From Hydnum rufescens UP504 (Eukaryota; Basidiomycota; Agaricomycetes; Cantharellales; Hydnaceae), in NCBI GenBank assembly GCA_014904985.1, contig MU128917.1, positions 179,340 to 243,339 on the forward strand: a stretch of DNA of 64,000 nt. Reading direction: 5' to 3'. This document shows, one piece after another, positions 33,420 through 44,403 of the stretch. Made by a program: the position numbers and the translations under genes. Position 1 is the stretch's first letter; every line of letters starts with the position of its first letter. The notes under the pieces are model-generated. The model did no database searches and had not been told where the DNA came from. It saw only the letters and a program-made list of their open reading frames with translations.

Positions 33420-33800
33420 CGCCCATATAACGCTTAGAAAGCTACAATTCACACCTTTCGAATGGTACCAAACACAAGTTGAATGGACCAAAAATGCACT
33501 CTCCAGACCAATATTACTGTCAAAATCTGGGATTTCCAGTAAAAAAACAAATTTCTCCATCAGTTCGCATTCAATCCTTTCGGAACAACTGCGCCTGGAA
33601 ATATATAAAAGATCCACATCCAACGGTACTGAGCACGCAAAGAACAGATCAAAACTGAACTCTGCAGAACGATATTACTATCAGAATCAACACCCATCAG
33701 TAAAAAACGAATTTCTCTGTCAGTTTACACCGGATCTGCTCGGAAGCACCGCGCCCAGAAGGCTGTTAAAAATCCGCATCGAATGATACCAAGAACATCT
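33420..33800 (-). repeat. Three degenerate ~160 bp monomers, copy 3
   Basis: Reverse-oriented counterparts of the monomers at 8390-8830, with CCGTCAGTT-like and GGTACCAAACAC-like blocks near 33400-33480, 33560-33640 and 33715-33795. Confidence 0.65.
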
Positions 33801-34017
33801 ATTACAGATGCAAACTGTTGTTTCTGCATCGAATCCCATCCCATGCACTTGTCCCCATTATCAACCAGCAACAAAACCACTGGACTACAAACAAATTAAT
33901 CTCCAAGAACTTGGAAATATCCTTTGATTTCATCTCCCATTGCCACAAACAACTTCTAGAACCTCACAGATAAGAAAGATAACACCCCCTTGGCAACCCT
34001 TTTGTTCTGTTTATGAG

Positions 34018-34250
34018 TGACTCACCTTCCTTGCAACCACTTTATGAAAGATAACACCTTCTTAGCAACCCTTTTGTTCTGTTTATGAGTGACTCACCTT
34101 CCTTGCAACCACTTTATGAATGACTCACCTATCATGCAACCACCTTATGAATGACTCACCCTCCTTGACAACCCTTTTGTTCTCACATATGACTCACCTA
34201 GGAGTGAGTCATATTCTTTAAACACAGCCACCTTCAGAAAGGTATAAAAG
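34018..34250 (+). promoter_or_regulatory. TATA box with six TGA(C/G)TCA boxes, copy 3
   Basis: TGACTCA at 34018-34024, 34090-34096, 34121-34127, 34152-34158 and 34190-34196; TGAGTCA at 34205-34211; TATAAAAG at 34243-34250. All lie within 225 bp upstream of the TATA box. These are consensus Gcn4/AP-1-type bZIP sites. Function is inferred. Confidence 0.65.
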
Positions 34251-34860
34251 CTGGTAGATTTTCCTGTATCCCCCCATCTCCTCACTACTGGAATATACTA
34301 CTGTCTACAAAATCTGCTTGCATCTGAAGAGAGTACTGATCTAAAGCCATCTGGAGCTAAGTCATATACAAGGTTGAAGTCACTGGAAGCCCTCTATGTG
34401 AAATACTAAGCCAAGGATAGTTGCAGGACCTAAGGTTAGAGTTGCTGGACATCCAAGGAAAGGTGAGTAATAACAAAGTCAAGTCAGAAGAAGAAAGAAA
34501 TACATTGACACACTGAATCAAGCTTAAACTAGTCCAGAACTCTCTTTAGAATCCGCATTTTGACCAGGAGGACACAAATAGGTACACACAAATAGCAGTA
34601 AACAGTTCAATACAACACATATAAGCCTTTCACAAGCATCCCACAATATATCATTGACTATAGCTAGTCCATACCATTGCCTTACCATCACTGAATACCA
34701 TACACAACTTGTTAGAGAGTGATCAACCATCAGAGCAAACCAGCCCATTGAATAAAAACAGAAATACAGTCTCCCATCTACACACTGGCTGAACCAGAGT
34801 TTGATTTGACAGTCATCGGAGCTCCCAATCCTTCTTCTATACTGCTCTATAGCAAGAAAG

Positions 34861-37138
34861 ATGGATGTTGACTCAACTACTCTTGGGCACCCCTTGAATG
34901 GGAAAATGTCCATCAGCCAATCCAATGAAGCCAAGAGTCACCTCAATCAGGCAGAAAGTGAAGTGCTCATTGTGTTCATCCTGAAAATGGCTGACCGTGG
35001 CTTCCCCCTAACCCTCCAAAAGATTGTTGCTGACTATGCACTCCAGGTTGTCCAGGAGAACAGCCCTGGCATTCAAAAGCTTGGCATAAATTGGGCACAT
35101 TGGTTTGTGACCAAACACTCAGACCATTTGGCCTCCCTCTGGAGTTCAGGACTTGACACTGTCTGGGCTGCTGCTATCAATCCTGAAAATGTCAAACACT
35201 ACTTTGATATACTGGGTAGTGTGTATGCCAAATATGAACCTTGTCTGGAAAACATATATGGGATGGATGAGAGTGGTTTTCCACTTGGTGGGAGTGAGCG
35301 AGAATGTGTAATTGGTCACCAGGGCACAAAGTGCCAGAAGAAACGATGCGATGGTGACAAGGAAAATGTGACTGTTCTGGCAACCATATGCACTGATGGT
35401 ACTTCTGTTCCTCCTGCTGTCATATTCAAAGGCCAAAACTTCATGTGAGACTGGGTACAAGAGAATCCAATTGATGCTGCATATGTACAATTGTCTTTAG
35501 ACCTGATAGTTTAGAGATTTGATAGTCTGTCTCCAGGTATTGTTGCTCAACAAAAGGATGGACTGAAAATGAAATTGCACTTGATTGGCTCAGGTACTTT
35601 GACAAGCAGACCCAAGAGAAACTACTTCACCCCAAGGAATATCAGCTCTTGATCCTGGATGGGCATGCTTCGCATGAATCTATTGAGTTTATCGAGTTCA
35701 CTGATAGCCATAACATTGTGGTTATTTGCTACCCTTCACATGCAACCCACGCATTGCAGGGCCTTGATGTCGTAGTCTTTGCGGCAGCTAAGCATGCATG
35801 GAATATCTCAGTCCAAGACTATCAGCTTGAGACTGGCTTCAAGGTCACAAAGGAAAGCTTCCTCAAGGTCTATGGGAGGGCTCACATAAAATCATTCACC
35901 CCCGAGAATATACTTGCATCCTTTCGAAAGACTGGTGTCCATCCCTTTGACCCTACAGTCATCAGACCCAAGCAGATCGCACCAAGTCTTGAGTTGGCTG
36001 TAACAGGGACATTGCCAATCGACCCTCTATCACCTGTAAAGTGCTTGCTAGGCACATTCTGTCAAGCTTGCTCCAATATTTCTCAGGAGATGATTGAACC
36101 TACCCAGTCTACCAGCAAGGGACATTCCAATGTGGCTGTGGGGGACTCAGATGCCCCTGGTGAGCACTGGAATCCACCCACCAAGCACCCAAATGCACTT
36201 ACCAAACACTCAAATGCACCCACTGAGCATGAACCCTTCGAGCTCCCCAATATGGCCACCAAAGATTCCGATACCCCTGCACATGACAGTGATATTATCA
36301 TTGATCCCCAGCTACAAACCCCGAGCACACCTACCCGTTTATGCCATGCCTTCACTTCATCTTCTACAAGCTTCCTTTTCAGCACCTCTCCATTGAAATC
36401 ATCTTCATGCTTACTGCCAAGGGTGTACCAAAAGCATACAGCAATCCCACCTATTGACTGGAGTTGCATTTCATCTCCACCACAAGCCAACCACACAATA
36501 GAGAGCCTGCTGGAGGAGAATAATAAATTGTGGGGCAATCTTCAGGCAGCCAAAGGGTCCATTGATGCTTACCATGATGTTGTGGATGTTGCAAATGTGC
36601 AACTTGTGTTGTCGGGAATGTATCTGGACTGTGCCCAATCCCAGTTGGTGCACAAGGAAAACAAGAAAGAGAAAAGTGGGGTTCGTCTCTGGGGTGATGG
36701 AAAGGCCCAAGTCCTAACAGATGCACAACTGCACAATGCTTTCCGAAAGGCACATGATGAATGCAAAATGGCTAGGGAGGCAAAAGAGGCAAGGCTCGGA
36801 CAAGATTGCTGGAAAAGGAACAAAATATGGCCAACAGTACATACAAGAAGGACCAGGCGACTGCTTGGGAGAAGGCCAAGGCTGAGAACAACACAGCAGA
36901 GAGGGAATGGAGGGATGAATGTGCAAGGTGTCATGCACAAGGCACTCCAGTACCCCCTAAGCCCATTATGGCAATGCACAAGGCAGTGTGGGCCAAATTT
37001 GATCAGATCCATGGGATAGATACATCAGCAGGACCCTCAGGGGAGACTCCAGATGGTGGCAGTGAAGGTGAGCATAGTTCTGACATGTCAGGGCGACACT
37101 GCCATCGAAGCCACAAACAGAAAGAGGAAAGAGATTAA
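34861..37138 (+). pseudogene. pogo/Tc1-mariner-type (DDE_1) transposase, degraded
   Basis: The N-terminal part has the CENP-B/pogo-type helix-turn-helix region (FPLTLQKIVADYAL, then GINWAHWFVTKHSDHL). The DDE_1 core has YGMDESGFPLGG (first D), LILDGHASHESIEF (second D) and ALQGLDVVVFAAAKHAWN (third D). A short intron (about 35485-35536) is implied because WTENEIALDWLRYF before the second motif is in another frame. The C-terminus is a Ser/Thr/Pro linker and a charged helix, ending at TAA 37136-37138. Defects: TGA at 35446 and a frameshift near 36800. The first part of the HTH seems missing, since the frame opens only 17 bp after dispersed element copy 3. The enzyme would cut and paste a DNA transposon. 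Confidence 0.85.
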
Positions 37139-37265
37139 TTAACCACATGCTATCACAGTGGGAATCCTGAGTATACACCACACAACAAGGGACACACAAG
37201 TCTCACACCTATCGCAGTGGGAATCCTGAGAGATCGAAACTGGTGATCCCCCAACTGTGAAGGGC

Positions 37266-37273
37266 TATAAATA
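37266..37273 (+). promoter_or_regulatory. TATA box
   Basis: TATAAATA, 81 bp upstream of the ATG at 37347. Just upstream, CTATC(A/G)CAGTGGGAATCCTGAG occurs twice (37148 and 37208), 60 bp apart. Confidence 0.5.
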
Positions 37274-37346
37274 CTATTTCCTGCACACAGCCTCCAACCT
37301 TCCAGAGCCTTCCACCGTCTTCCATAACCTTCCGGATCCTCCTAAA

Positions 37347-37978
37347 ATGCCGGCTCCACAGCCCATCAGTCAGCCTCCACAGCCACCATCACTAAGCCTC
37401 ACTAAGCTGATGCAGCTGTGTTATGAATCTTGTGCACACCTCCACATGGCTATGCCCCAACTTCCATATGTATCCCCCTTAGCGTATGTACTTCCAAGGC
37501 AGTGTACGCCTGGGTACTCCAAAGGTGTCCAAAGTGTCAAAGGACCATAATGATGTGGATGGAGTATGGATTGGGACAGGTGATGTGGATTCAGGGACTG
37601 GGGGTAGAGGAGGAGGAGGGGGAGTCTGGATTGGCAACTCCATGGACTCATGTGGGGAGCGAGGGAATGACAGGTGCTGACAAGGGCGCCAATGCTACCA
37701 CTGGTTGACTACCCAGCCCATAGCCCACTGGCCGAGGCCTGATAGAACGAGGGCAATAATAATAAGAGAAATGCCAATAATGGCAAGGATGACAATAACC
37801 CCCATAGTGAATGGAGGGAGAGAGGAGACAAGAGCATTTGAGGAAGTAGGTGCCATATGATAGGGTCAATGAAGAATGATACTCTGATGGGTAAGTCCTT
37901 AGGCGGAAGCAAATGTCAATTTGATCCTGACATGACAATGATTCTGGGGGAGAATGAGGAACTGCAGGAAATGCTGTA
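37347..37978 (+). pseudogene. Degraded proline-rich, possibly gag-like gene
   Basis: Starts MPAPQPISQPPQPPSLSLTK under a TATA box. The frame then shifts to a Gly-rich segment (DVDSGTGGRGGGGGVWIG), then to an Asn/Lys-rich segment (RNANNGKDDNNPHSEW), ending GENEELQEML with TAA near 37978. Not recognised. The layout (TATA, short leader, Pro-rich start) suggests a retroelement gag remnant. Confidence 0.35.
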
Positions 37979-38805
37979 AAATGATTCACTGAGTGGTGAC
38001 CAGGAAAATCATGACCCTCTGCTGCTCAGCTTAGTACACCTTCAATACTCATCCAATATAATACTGGCTGTGCACAGTGCAAGATGAGACCCCCCTCTAC
38101 CCTCCTGTGTCCTTGATTACCCAAAAAAATGAGTGTGGAAGTTGAAAATACACAAACTTAATCTCTGATTCAGTGACCGGTCAAATACTGTATCTCCGAA
38201 GTCCAAGCCAAATTTGGGACTTGACTTGACTCTGAGCTGACTTGAATCCTTTTTTTGTATACTTATATGTACAATAATGATAGCATAGAGTCAACCTCTC
38301 ATCTGATATTTCCATGGCCTTGCTCAAGTGCCTAATGTGTCTTTGCACACACCCTGACCATCCAACATCTGTGCAGTCCTCACTCTGAAAATGGTAGGCC
38401 AGAAATTAACAGTCTTTACAGTGGAAATTAAACATAAAATCTGAAAATGTTGTTAAATCTGATCAACATCCCCAAAAAGACCAAAACTTGGGGTGAGTGA
38501 TTTCACCGCCAGGGTTGCAGTAACATGGGTATTGCACTGTGGAGTGCTCTAGCTACATGAAGCTCAATTTTATGTTATTTCAGCACAGATATATTTGCGA
38601 ATGAAGGCTTGACTTAAGTCCACTTCAAGTCAAACTTCAAAGCCAAGTCCAAGCCAAATATTTGTAATCAAATGGCTTGGCTTGACTTGACTTGAAATGG
38701 ACTGCCTCAGGACTCAAGTTGGCTTAAGTCCAAGTCCATGGCAACACTAGGTCTAGCCCTTGAATGAGCTTAACTCTTGCTGCTCCTACATGCATGACCA
38801 AGCAT
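37979..38805. other. Gene-free stretch with CAAGTC/GACTTG-rich element ends
   Basis: No gene. Segments at 38205-38245 and 38605-38750 are dense in CAAGTC and GACTTG in both orientations, ending CCAAGTCCATGGCAACACTA. A near match (CAAGCCCATGGCAACACTGA) lies at 55989-56008 next to GAGTTGAGTCGAGTCGACTT-like sequence, suggesting a small transposon family. Around 38400-38500 is a diverged copy of the inverted-repeat arm at 39880. Confidence 0.4.
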
Positions 38806-39232
38806 ACTGTACATGTCATAAGTCTATGAAAGTGTCATGTCACAGTGGAATTTTTTAGTCTTACCTTGCTATGAATCACATCACAAATGAAAAGTCCTTT
38901 CATAGCTCCAAAATTCAGTGTCACAGCTGGAAATTGAGTCAGTCAGTAGGGGGCCAGAAAATAGACTTTCAGGAGGGAATTTGGGGCTAAAAAGTAAATG
39001 TTCAGGAGGGCATAGGGCTTTGTTACCTGTGGGAGGGTGTCACCCTGGCCAGGAGAGGTCCTGGCTATTTCTGGGAGCTTTTTTTTTTTTGCAAAGATAT
39101 AAGTGAAATTTGCACATTGTTACCTCCCATATTGTTAGTGTCACACATCACAGTGACGGCCTTAGTTACATTGGGAAGGATATTTGTCATGTCACAAAAA
39201 AATCACTTTCATAGACTTATGATGAGTACAGT
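38806..39232. mobile_element. Tc1/mariner-type MITE, ~430 bp, TA target site
   Basis: The left end CTGTACATGTCATAAGTCTA continues TGAAAGTG. The right end, reverse-complemented, reads CTGTACTCATCATAAGTCTA and continues TGAAAGTG. TA dinucleotides flank both ends. No coding capacity. It was probably moved by a mariner/pogo-type transposase; the nearby pogo copy need not be its source. Confidence 0.65.
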
Positions 39233-39879
39233 ACTTCTGAAAACTCACTGCCCTTCCTGCCCTCAAGGGATGTAAACTTTTCCCACATGGTTTTGTTGTT
39301 GAAATGGGTGGTTATCAACTACAGCGTACATTGTCACATGCCTCTACCCCTCTCCACATGTCCAGCCCACTCTAGGGCTGCCCTCCTCTTACTATATATA
39401 ATGTAGGTATTTCATGTACATACCTCACTGGTTTGTACCTCCGCATCCTTGATCTATTGCATGAGGTTCTTTTCTCACAATTTGTCTCAATGGATGATCC
39501 CCCTCTTGAGGCAACCCTTCCTTGCAAGCACATATTTTCTTCAAGACTCACACCAAAACATGCAGCCAACTTCAGACAGATCTGATGGAAGTGCTGCAGT
39601 GCTACAAATGCTGTGGTTCATATCAATTATTGGTGACCATGAGAACTGGCAATGTTACATAATAGGATTCATGTTGGATTGACTTGAGTTGACTTGAGTT
39701 GACTTCACAACTCCTCTTGTGCTTGACTCTTGGGTTCAAAGCTGAAGCCAACAGAAACTGCTGGAAGTTGAACAGAGTCAAGCAGAAGCAGCAACACTAG
39801 CATACAGGCATGGTGAAAGTTTAGATCTGGCTGAGCAACTTTCAAACTTTGTTGGTCTTGGCAAAGACCCAAACTTAGC

Positions 39880-40190
39880 AGACTCCTACCCAGTCACATG
39901 GGTGGTTAACTCTGCAGTCTCATGAATGTAGTTAAATGGACATTAATGATGATTCCAGCAGAAATTAAAGATAAAATCCAAAAAAAGATTTTAAATCTGA
40001 TCAACATTGGCAAAAAGACCAAAACTTGGGCAGAGATAACCACCTGCATGACTGGCAACACTTGTAAGCCTAACCCTATTGGAAACTTCCAAATGCTCCC
40101 AACATCCCACAACTGTGCACAGGATGTGTCAAGTTAGCCCCCATCATTCCTAATCTGAAGGTTCCCTGTAGTCACACATCACCAACCTGT
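39880..40190 (+). repeat. Left arm of a ~300 bp inverted repeat (CpG-depleted)
   Basis: Pairs with 41284-41577. Nearly every CpG of the right arm is TpG or CpA here (for example TCTGATCAACATTGG here versus TCCGATCAACGTCGG). The outer end is AGACTCCTACCCAGTC. Confidence 0.9.
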
Positions 40191-41283
40191 ACTATTACAT
40201 ATCACTGCCATTGCCAGACCCTACTAATTGCCATTGCCCTCCTAGAGCCCCCAATTCTATTCCCTTGCTCTCCAAATTCATACTGTAGATGCACACAGAA
40301 GGCATCTAGGACCCTGAGCAAAAAAATGTGTAGAAACTGCAAAATTGCTTGCTCACAAAGTGAATCAGTCCCAAAATATATTAAAATTCACTCATTTTGA
40401 ATGCCCATAAATGGATTCACCAGGCCTGGGGCCCCCTCACTGTGATAAAACTGTTTGTTTGACATGAGGAAGGTTCTTGACTATCTCTGGGTGGAATATG
40501 AGCATCTCTCATGTTGAGGCTCAGTGATGAAGGCCATCAGATTGATGGGCATTTTGATCCATGTAAGGTAAGCAAGCCACAACAAGTAAAGAAACTGCAT
40601 CACCTCAACCACAAATTGCTAGCCCCTCCCACCAGCCTCCTCAGCATCATCCATGACCCCACCCAGCATGGATTGGGGCACCTGGACATGTTCAATCCCA
40701 TTCTGTTGGTGGATCTGTTGGAATTTTGAGGTATGCTCACCAGCCTGTCCCCACAACTTATCCGGGACCACCTCCACCTCTTGTCAGGCAATACACAGGG
40801 TCAAACGAGACCAGCATCCTTGGATTTGTGCTGTCTTTGCCTCAGGTTACCAAGAATCAAGTAGCGGCAAGTAGTGGGTACACAGAAACCGCCGAATGAA
40901 ATTTGAGTCTCTGACACGGATTCCTCTCCCAACCCCCAATTCTCATTATAATTGCCTATAATTTTTCTTAGAAGTAGATACTGTTATTTTCTATGTATAT
41001 ACCAAGTTTGAGGGTGATCTAAGAGATTTGAGATGCTTAATTGCAGGATTTTTCCACTTTGCGGCAATTAGTGCGGGATAAATCATACTTCCATTGCTAA
41101 GCCATGTCTCCAGAGGGCTCAAATGGACCAAATCAAGAACCCATGAAATCAAATGGCTGTAATATAAGCATGTTCATTGTTGAACATCCAACTTCTCCTG
41201 GCTTTGTGGTAGATACCCAATATTATCCGATACATGAGGTGTGGGCTGGTGACTACCATTTTAGGGGATGTATAGTTTGTCGA
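40191..41283. other. Spacer between inverted-repeat arms
   Basis: About 1.1 kb without a recognisable gene. CpG dinucleotides reappear from about 40860 onward. No transposase. Confidence 0.5.
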
Positions 41284-41577
41284 TTGGTGACGTGTGACCA
41301 CGGGGAACCTTCACTAGGAAGGACAGGGGGGCTAACTTGATGCATCCTGTGCACAGTTGTGGGATGTTGGGAGCATTCGGAAGTTTCCGATAGGGTTAGG
41401 CTTACAAGTGTTATCTCTGCCCCAAGTTTCGGTCTTTTCGCCGACGTTGATCGGATTTAAAATCTTTTTCGGATTTTATCTTTAATTTCCGCCGGAATCA
41501 TCATTAATTTCCGGTTAACTACGTTCACGAGACTGCAGAGTTAACCACTCGCGCGACTGGGTAGGAGTCTCCAAACT
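41284..41577 (-). repeat. Right arm of the ~300 bp inverted repeat (CpG-intact)
   Basis: Reverse complement of 39880-40190 with CpGs intact. It marks the right edge of the transposon island. The two arms with their spacer look like a 1.7 kb TIR element. Confidence 0.9.
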
Positions 41578-41900
41578 TAGATCAGAAAAAAGATTTTGGT
41601 CGTTCGCAAGCAGACTTAAGAAGAATTGAGCAGGCTGATAGGGTGTTTCACGATAGAGCTCAAAATGAACCCCAAAATACCGTTTTGGAGGCTAACTGAA
41701 TTTGTTTTTAGTTTTTGGTACAGTACCGTTTTGACATTTGTTTTTGCTATCGTAAAACACCCTAATGTCAGGCCGTAATCAAAGAAAACACGAAAACATC
41801 CTAAAATTACCTAGCCTACAACAGAATCATGATTGTAGACGAGACAAATCTAATGTGCTGAAGAGTCTGGGAATAAATTAAATAAATTATTAGAGCGAAA
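41578..41900. other. Island edge, no gene
   Basis: No gene seen. It holds a local inverted repeat GGGTGTTTCACGATAG (41642) / CTATCGTAAAACACCC (41747), with AAAACGGTATTTTGG-like inner arms; this may be a small MITE. Confidence 0.4.
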
Positions 41901-44362
41901 TCAGACGCCATAACCCCCTCGATATCTAGGACCATTGACAAAACCCGATGATGACCGGCCGCTGGATTGGTTGCGGCGACCATTGGGTGGATGGCCATTA
42001 GTGGATGGGTCAAGATCATGACTACGCTCCTCCCGTTGATCCCGATTCCACGAAGCTCGCTCTTGCTCCTTCCAATCGACCGTCTGGGCTTCGATTTCGT
42101 GATTTGGCATTTCTCTTGCCCCACGCGGAGCTCGACGCGCCTTTGATAGAAATTGGTGGGGCGCGGGAAGCCTTGCCTTCGTTCGGCTTGTCACGTCGAC
42201 CTCTGGCACCTTCATGCTCAGGATTTCTGCGGCGCTCTGGCTCGTGGTTTCCCCCGCGATATCGATCGGTCTCGCGGTCTGGACGCTGGAACTCCTGATT
42301 ATCAGCGCGAAATTGGCCACCCTGATTCTGCTGATACCGCAAGAATTCCTGTTCCTCCCGTTCCTCCCGAGTTTCCTCGAGGGGTAGCGCGAACTGGTCT
42401 GTGAACCAACCCGCGACCTGTTCCTGCGCAAAGGCGAGAGCTTGAGGCTTCCGACGTTTCTTTGAGCCCCCATCACCATTGCGCCTACTCTCCTCGCGCC
42501 AGAGGCGCCATTAGAAGGTCCCGCATACCTGCGACGTGTCGTATTATGCTCTGTGAACCAGTCAGGTTCATCCTCTTCTTCGAGCTGTCGCTTGTGCGCA
42601 GTTTCCCTTGCTTCTCTTTGAGCTTTTTCGCGGCCACGTTTGCCTACATTGGCTTCGCCCGAAAAACCGTACCCGTCGGCGAATGTCGTCGAGGTCGCGG
42701 TGTCCTCACGACGTTTTTTGCTCGCGCGCTCAAAGTGCCTAATGGCTGCAGTGACACGCATGCCGTTGTGTCGGTCGATAGTGTCTTCTGGAAATGGACC
42801 TGTGTTTGCGTTGAAACTAGAAAATGCTGGAGGATCTCTGACGGCCGGGTCTGGGAATCGATCCAGGCAGTCCTACTCAGTCCAATGATGGATATTAGAA
42901 ACCCATTGCGAAAATGGAACGACCATCTTACATAGCCCCAGTGTCCGATGCTACCACATATGAAGCATTCCTGATCCCAACCAATATGTCCCTCACCACC
43001 GGAGCCTATCTCCTGGCTCGCTCTACTAGATCGCCTTAAAATTTCCTCCTCGCGTTCCTCGTTAGTCATGTACGAATATATCCGCCACAGGGTAGGGCAG
43101 CTCTGTAACGCACGGTAAACAAACCAGAGTCATCCAGGATGAGAAAGGACTAACATTCTGGCCGTGCGTACGTGATCCGCAACGTTCGCACCCACGCCAA
43201 TTGCGAGGCTCAGGGCATTCCTAGTATGAATCAGTTCGCCTCCGCAGCATGATGATCAGCAGGAATCCTCATACGTGACTCCTATGACCTCGCTTCCCGC
43301 AGTTCCAGCATGTCAGAGATATTGGACAGCTTCGCGTGGGATGTTCTTCCTTAGCCCCACATGTCATACACTTTCAGATATTGCACATTAGATGAGTCTG
43401 TCCCCTTCTTGGAAATTCATAGAGAATAACTGACGATTAACACGGTGCATAATTTGAATGTATGACCTGCCTGACCACACTGCGAACATGTTCGCGTTTT
43501 GGACTCCTGTTCGGAGTGAAAATACCGAAAGGGGGCCGAATTCTAAACGGAGAACATTATACAAGCACAAGGCAAGCACCCGTGAACAAGCTCACTACAT
43601 TATCGTCTATAAATTGGACATGGGATCCGGCAGACGACGCAGGGGAGGTGGGCACATCAAGTAGAGTTTGATCTGAGCTTGGGCCATCACCATCAGAGAG
43701 GAAGACGTGGGCAGGAAGGAGAAGATCTGAAGTCTTCGCTATCGGAACTTCGTCCTTTTTGGTGGCCGGGAGAACGTCAGGCAATGCGAGAAGTAGGGGA
43801 CTTTTAACATTCCCATCATCGATAAAGAATAAATCGGTCCGTGCTGCGCCGTCGTTACCGTCATTGGGGAATTTTTCCACGCCCTTTAGTTGCGAGAGCT
43901 TCTCCTTAAACCATGAAATAAGAGAACAAGGCAGTCTTAGTCTAGTCATAAGTCCTAGAAGCTTCAACTTACCGATTTTCTGGCTTTCTTTGCGCGTCTC
44001 TTTTCTGTAGCTCGCTTCAGTTTCTCCACTTCAGACTTTCGTCCAAGCGCGGTTCCAGGGGAATGCCCAGGGGAAGAGTCTACTAGTGATTGGTCAGCCT
44101 GACTTGGTACTTCATGTATCGCATGACCTATGGTCATCGATGGTCTCCGAATTTTGACAGGTGGTGCAGGACGCTTGGAATTTTCAGTTACATCACTCGT
44201 GTTTCCCCGTCCTTGACTGGGAGTGGAATCATTCATAGTGAGATCGACAACCTCCGATAATCCCGGGCGCCGCCCTTTAGGCGCTCTCTTCCCTCTGGGT
44301 CCTTTCGCTTGTGATGTTGTTGGGGGAGAGTCTACTGTCAAGTCAATCACCTGTTTCTCCAT
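41901..44362 (-). CDS. AIR1: AIR1/AIR2-like zinc-knuckle protein (TRAMP RNA surveillance)
   Basis: On splicing, five CX2CX4HX4C knuckles appear in a row: CSQCGQAGHTFKLC, CMTCGAKEEHPTRSC, CWNCGKRGHRSHEC, CERCGSRTHGQNSC and CFICGSIGHWGYDC. This is the yeast Air1/Air2 arrangement; those proteins bridge the poly(A) polymerase and Mtr4 helicase in the nuclear TRAMP complex that tags RNAs for the exosome. Exons (minus): 43973-44362, 43596-43904, 43444-43542, 43275-43370, 43155-43220, 42932-43102, 42539-42872 and 42484 downwards. Introns are 53-74 bp and keep phase. The knuckle-4 and knuckle-5 cysteines are each completed across an intron. The N-terminus is Lys/Ser-rich (MEKQVIDLTVDSPPTT). The C-terminus is Arg/Glu-rich and either ends GPRYRGGYGV at 41901 after a further intron or at 42022; this is unresolved. 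Confidence 0.8.
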
Positions 44363-44403
44363 GGTCTCTGTGGATTCGGGTATTGCCGGCGGAATACACG
44401 CTG
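44363..44403. promoter_or_regulatory. 41 bp divergent interval between AIR1 and REV1 starts
   Basis: The AIR1-like ATG (44362, minus) and the REV1 ATG (44404, plus) are separated by 41 bp. Promoters and 5' leaders must overlap each other's first exons unless the true starts lie elsewhere. REV1's frame stays open upstream to 44311. Confidence 0.5.

Larger units (their letters stand above)
33268..34843 (+). mobile_element. Dispersed ~1.6 kb element, copy 3 (promoter reads plus)
   Basis: Reverse orientation relative to copies 1 and 2, from TGTGGAAGATAAAAAC to CCTTCTTCTATA. Degenerate monomers lie at about 33420-33800, then TGA(C/G)TCA boxes, then TATAAAAG at 34243. Its end lies 17 bp before the pogo transposase frame at 34861, so its promoter reads towards that gene. 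A GGTGAGTAATAAC segment at about 34463 could act as a splice donor. Confidence 0.8.
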
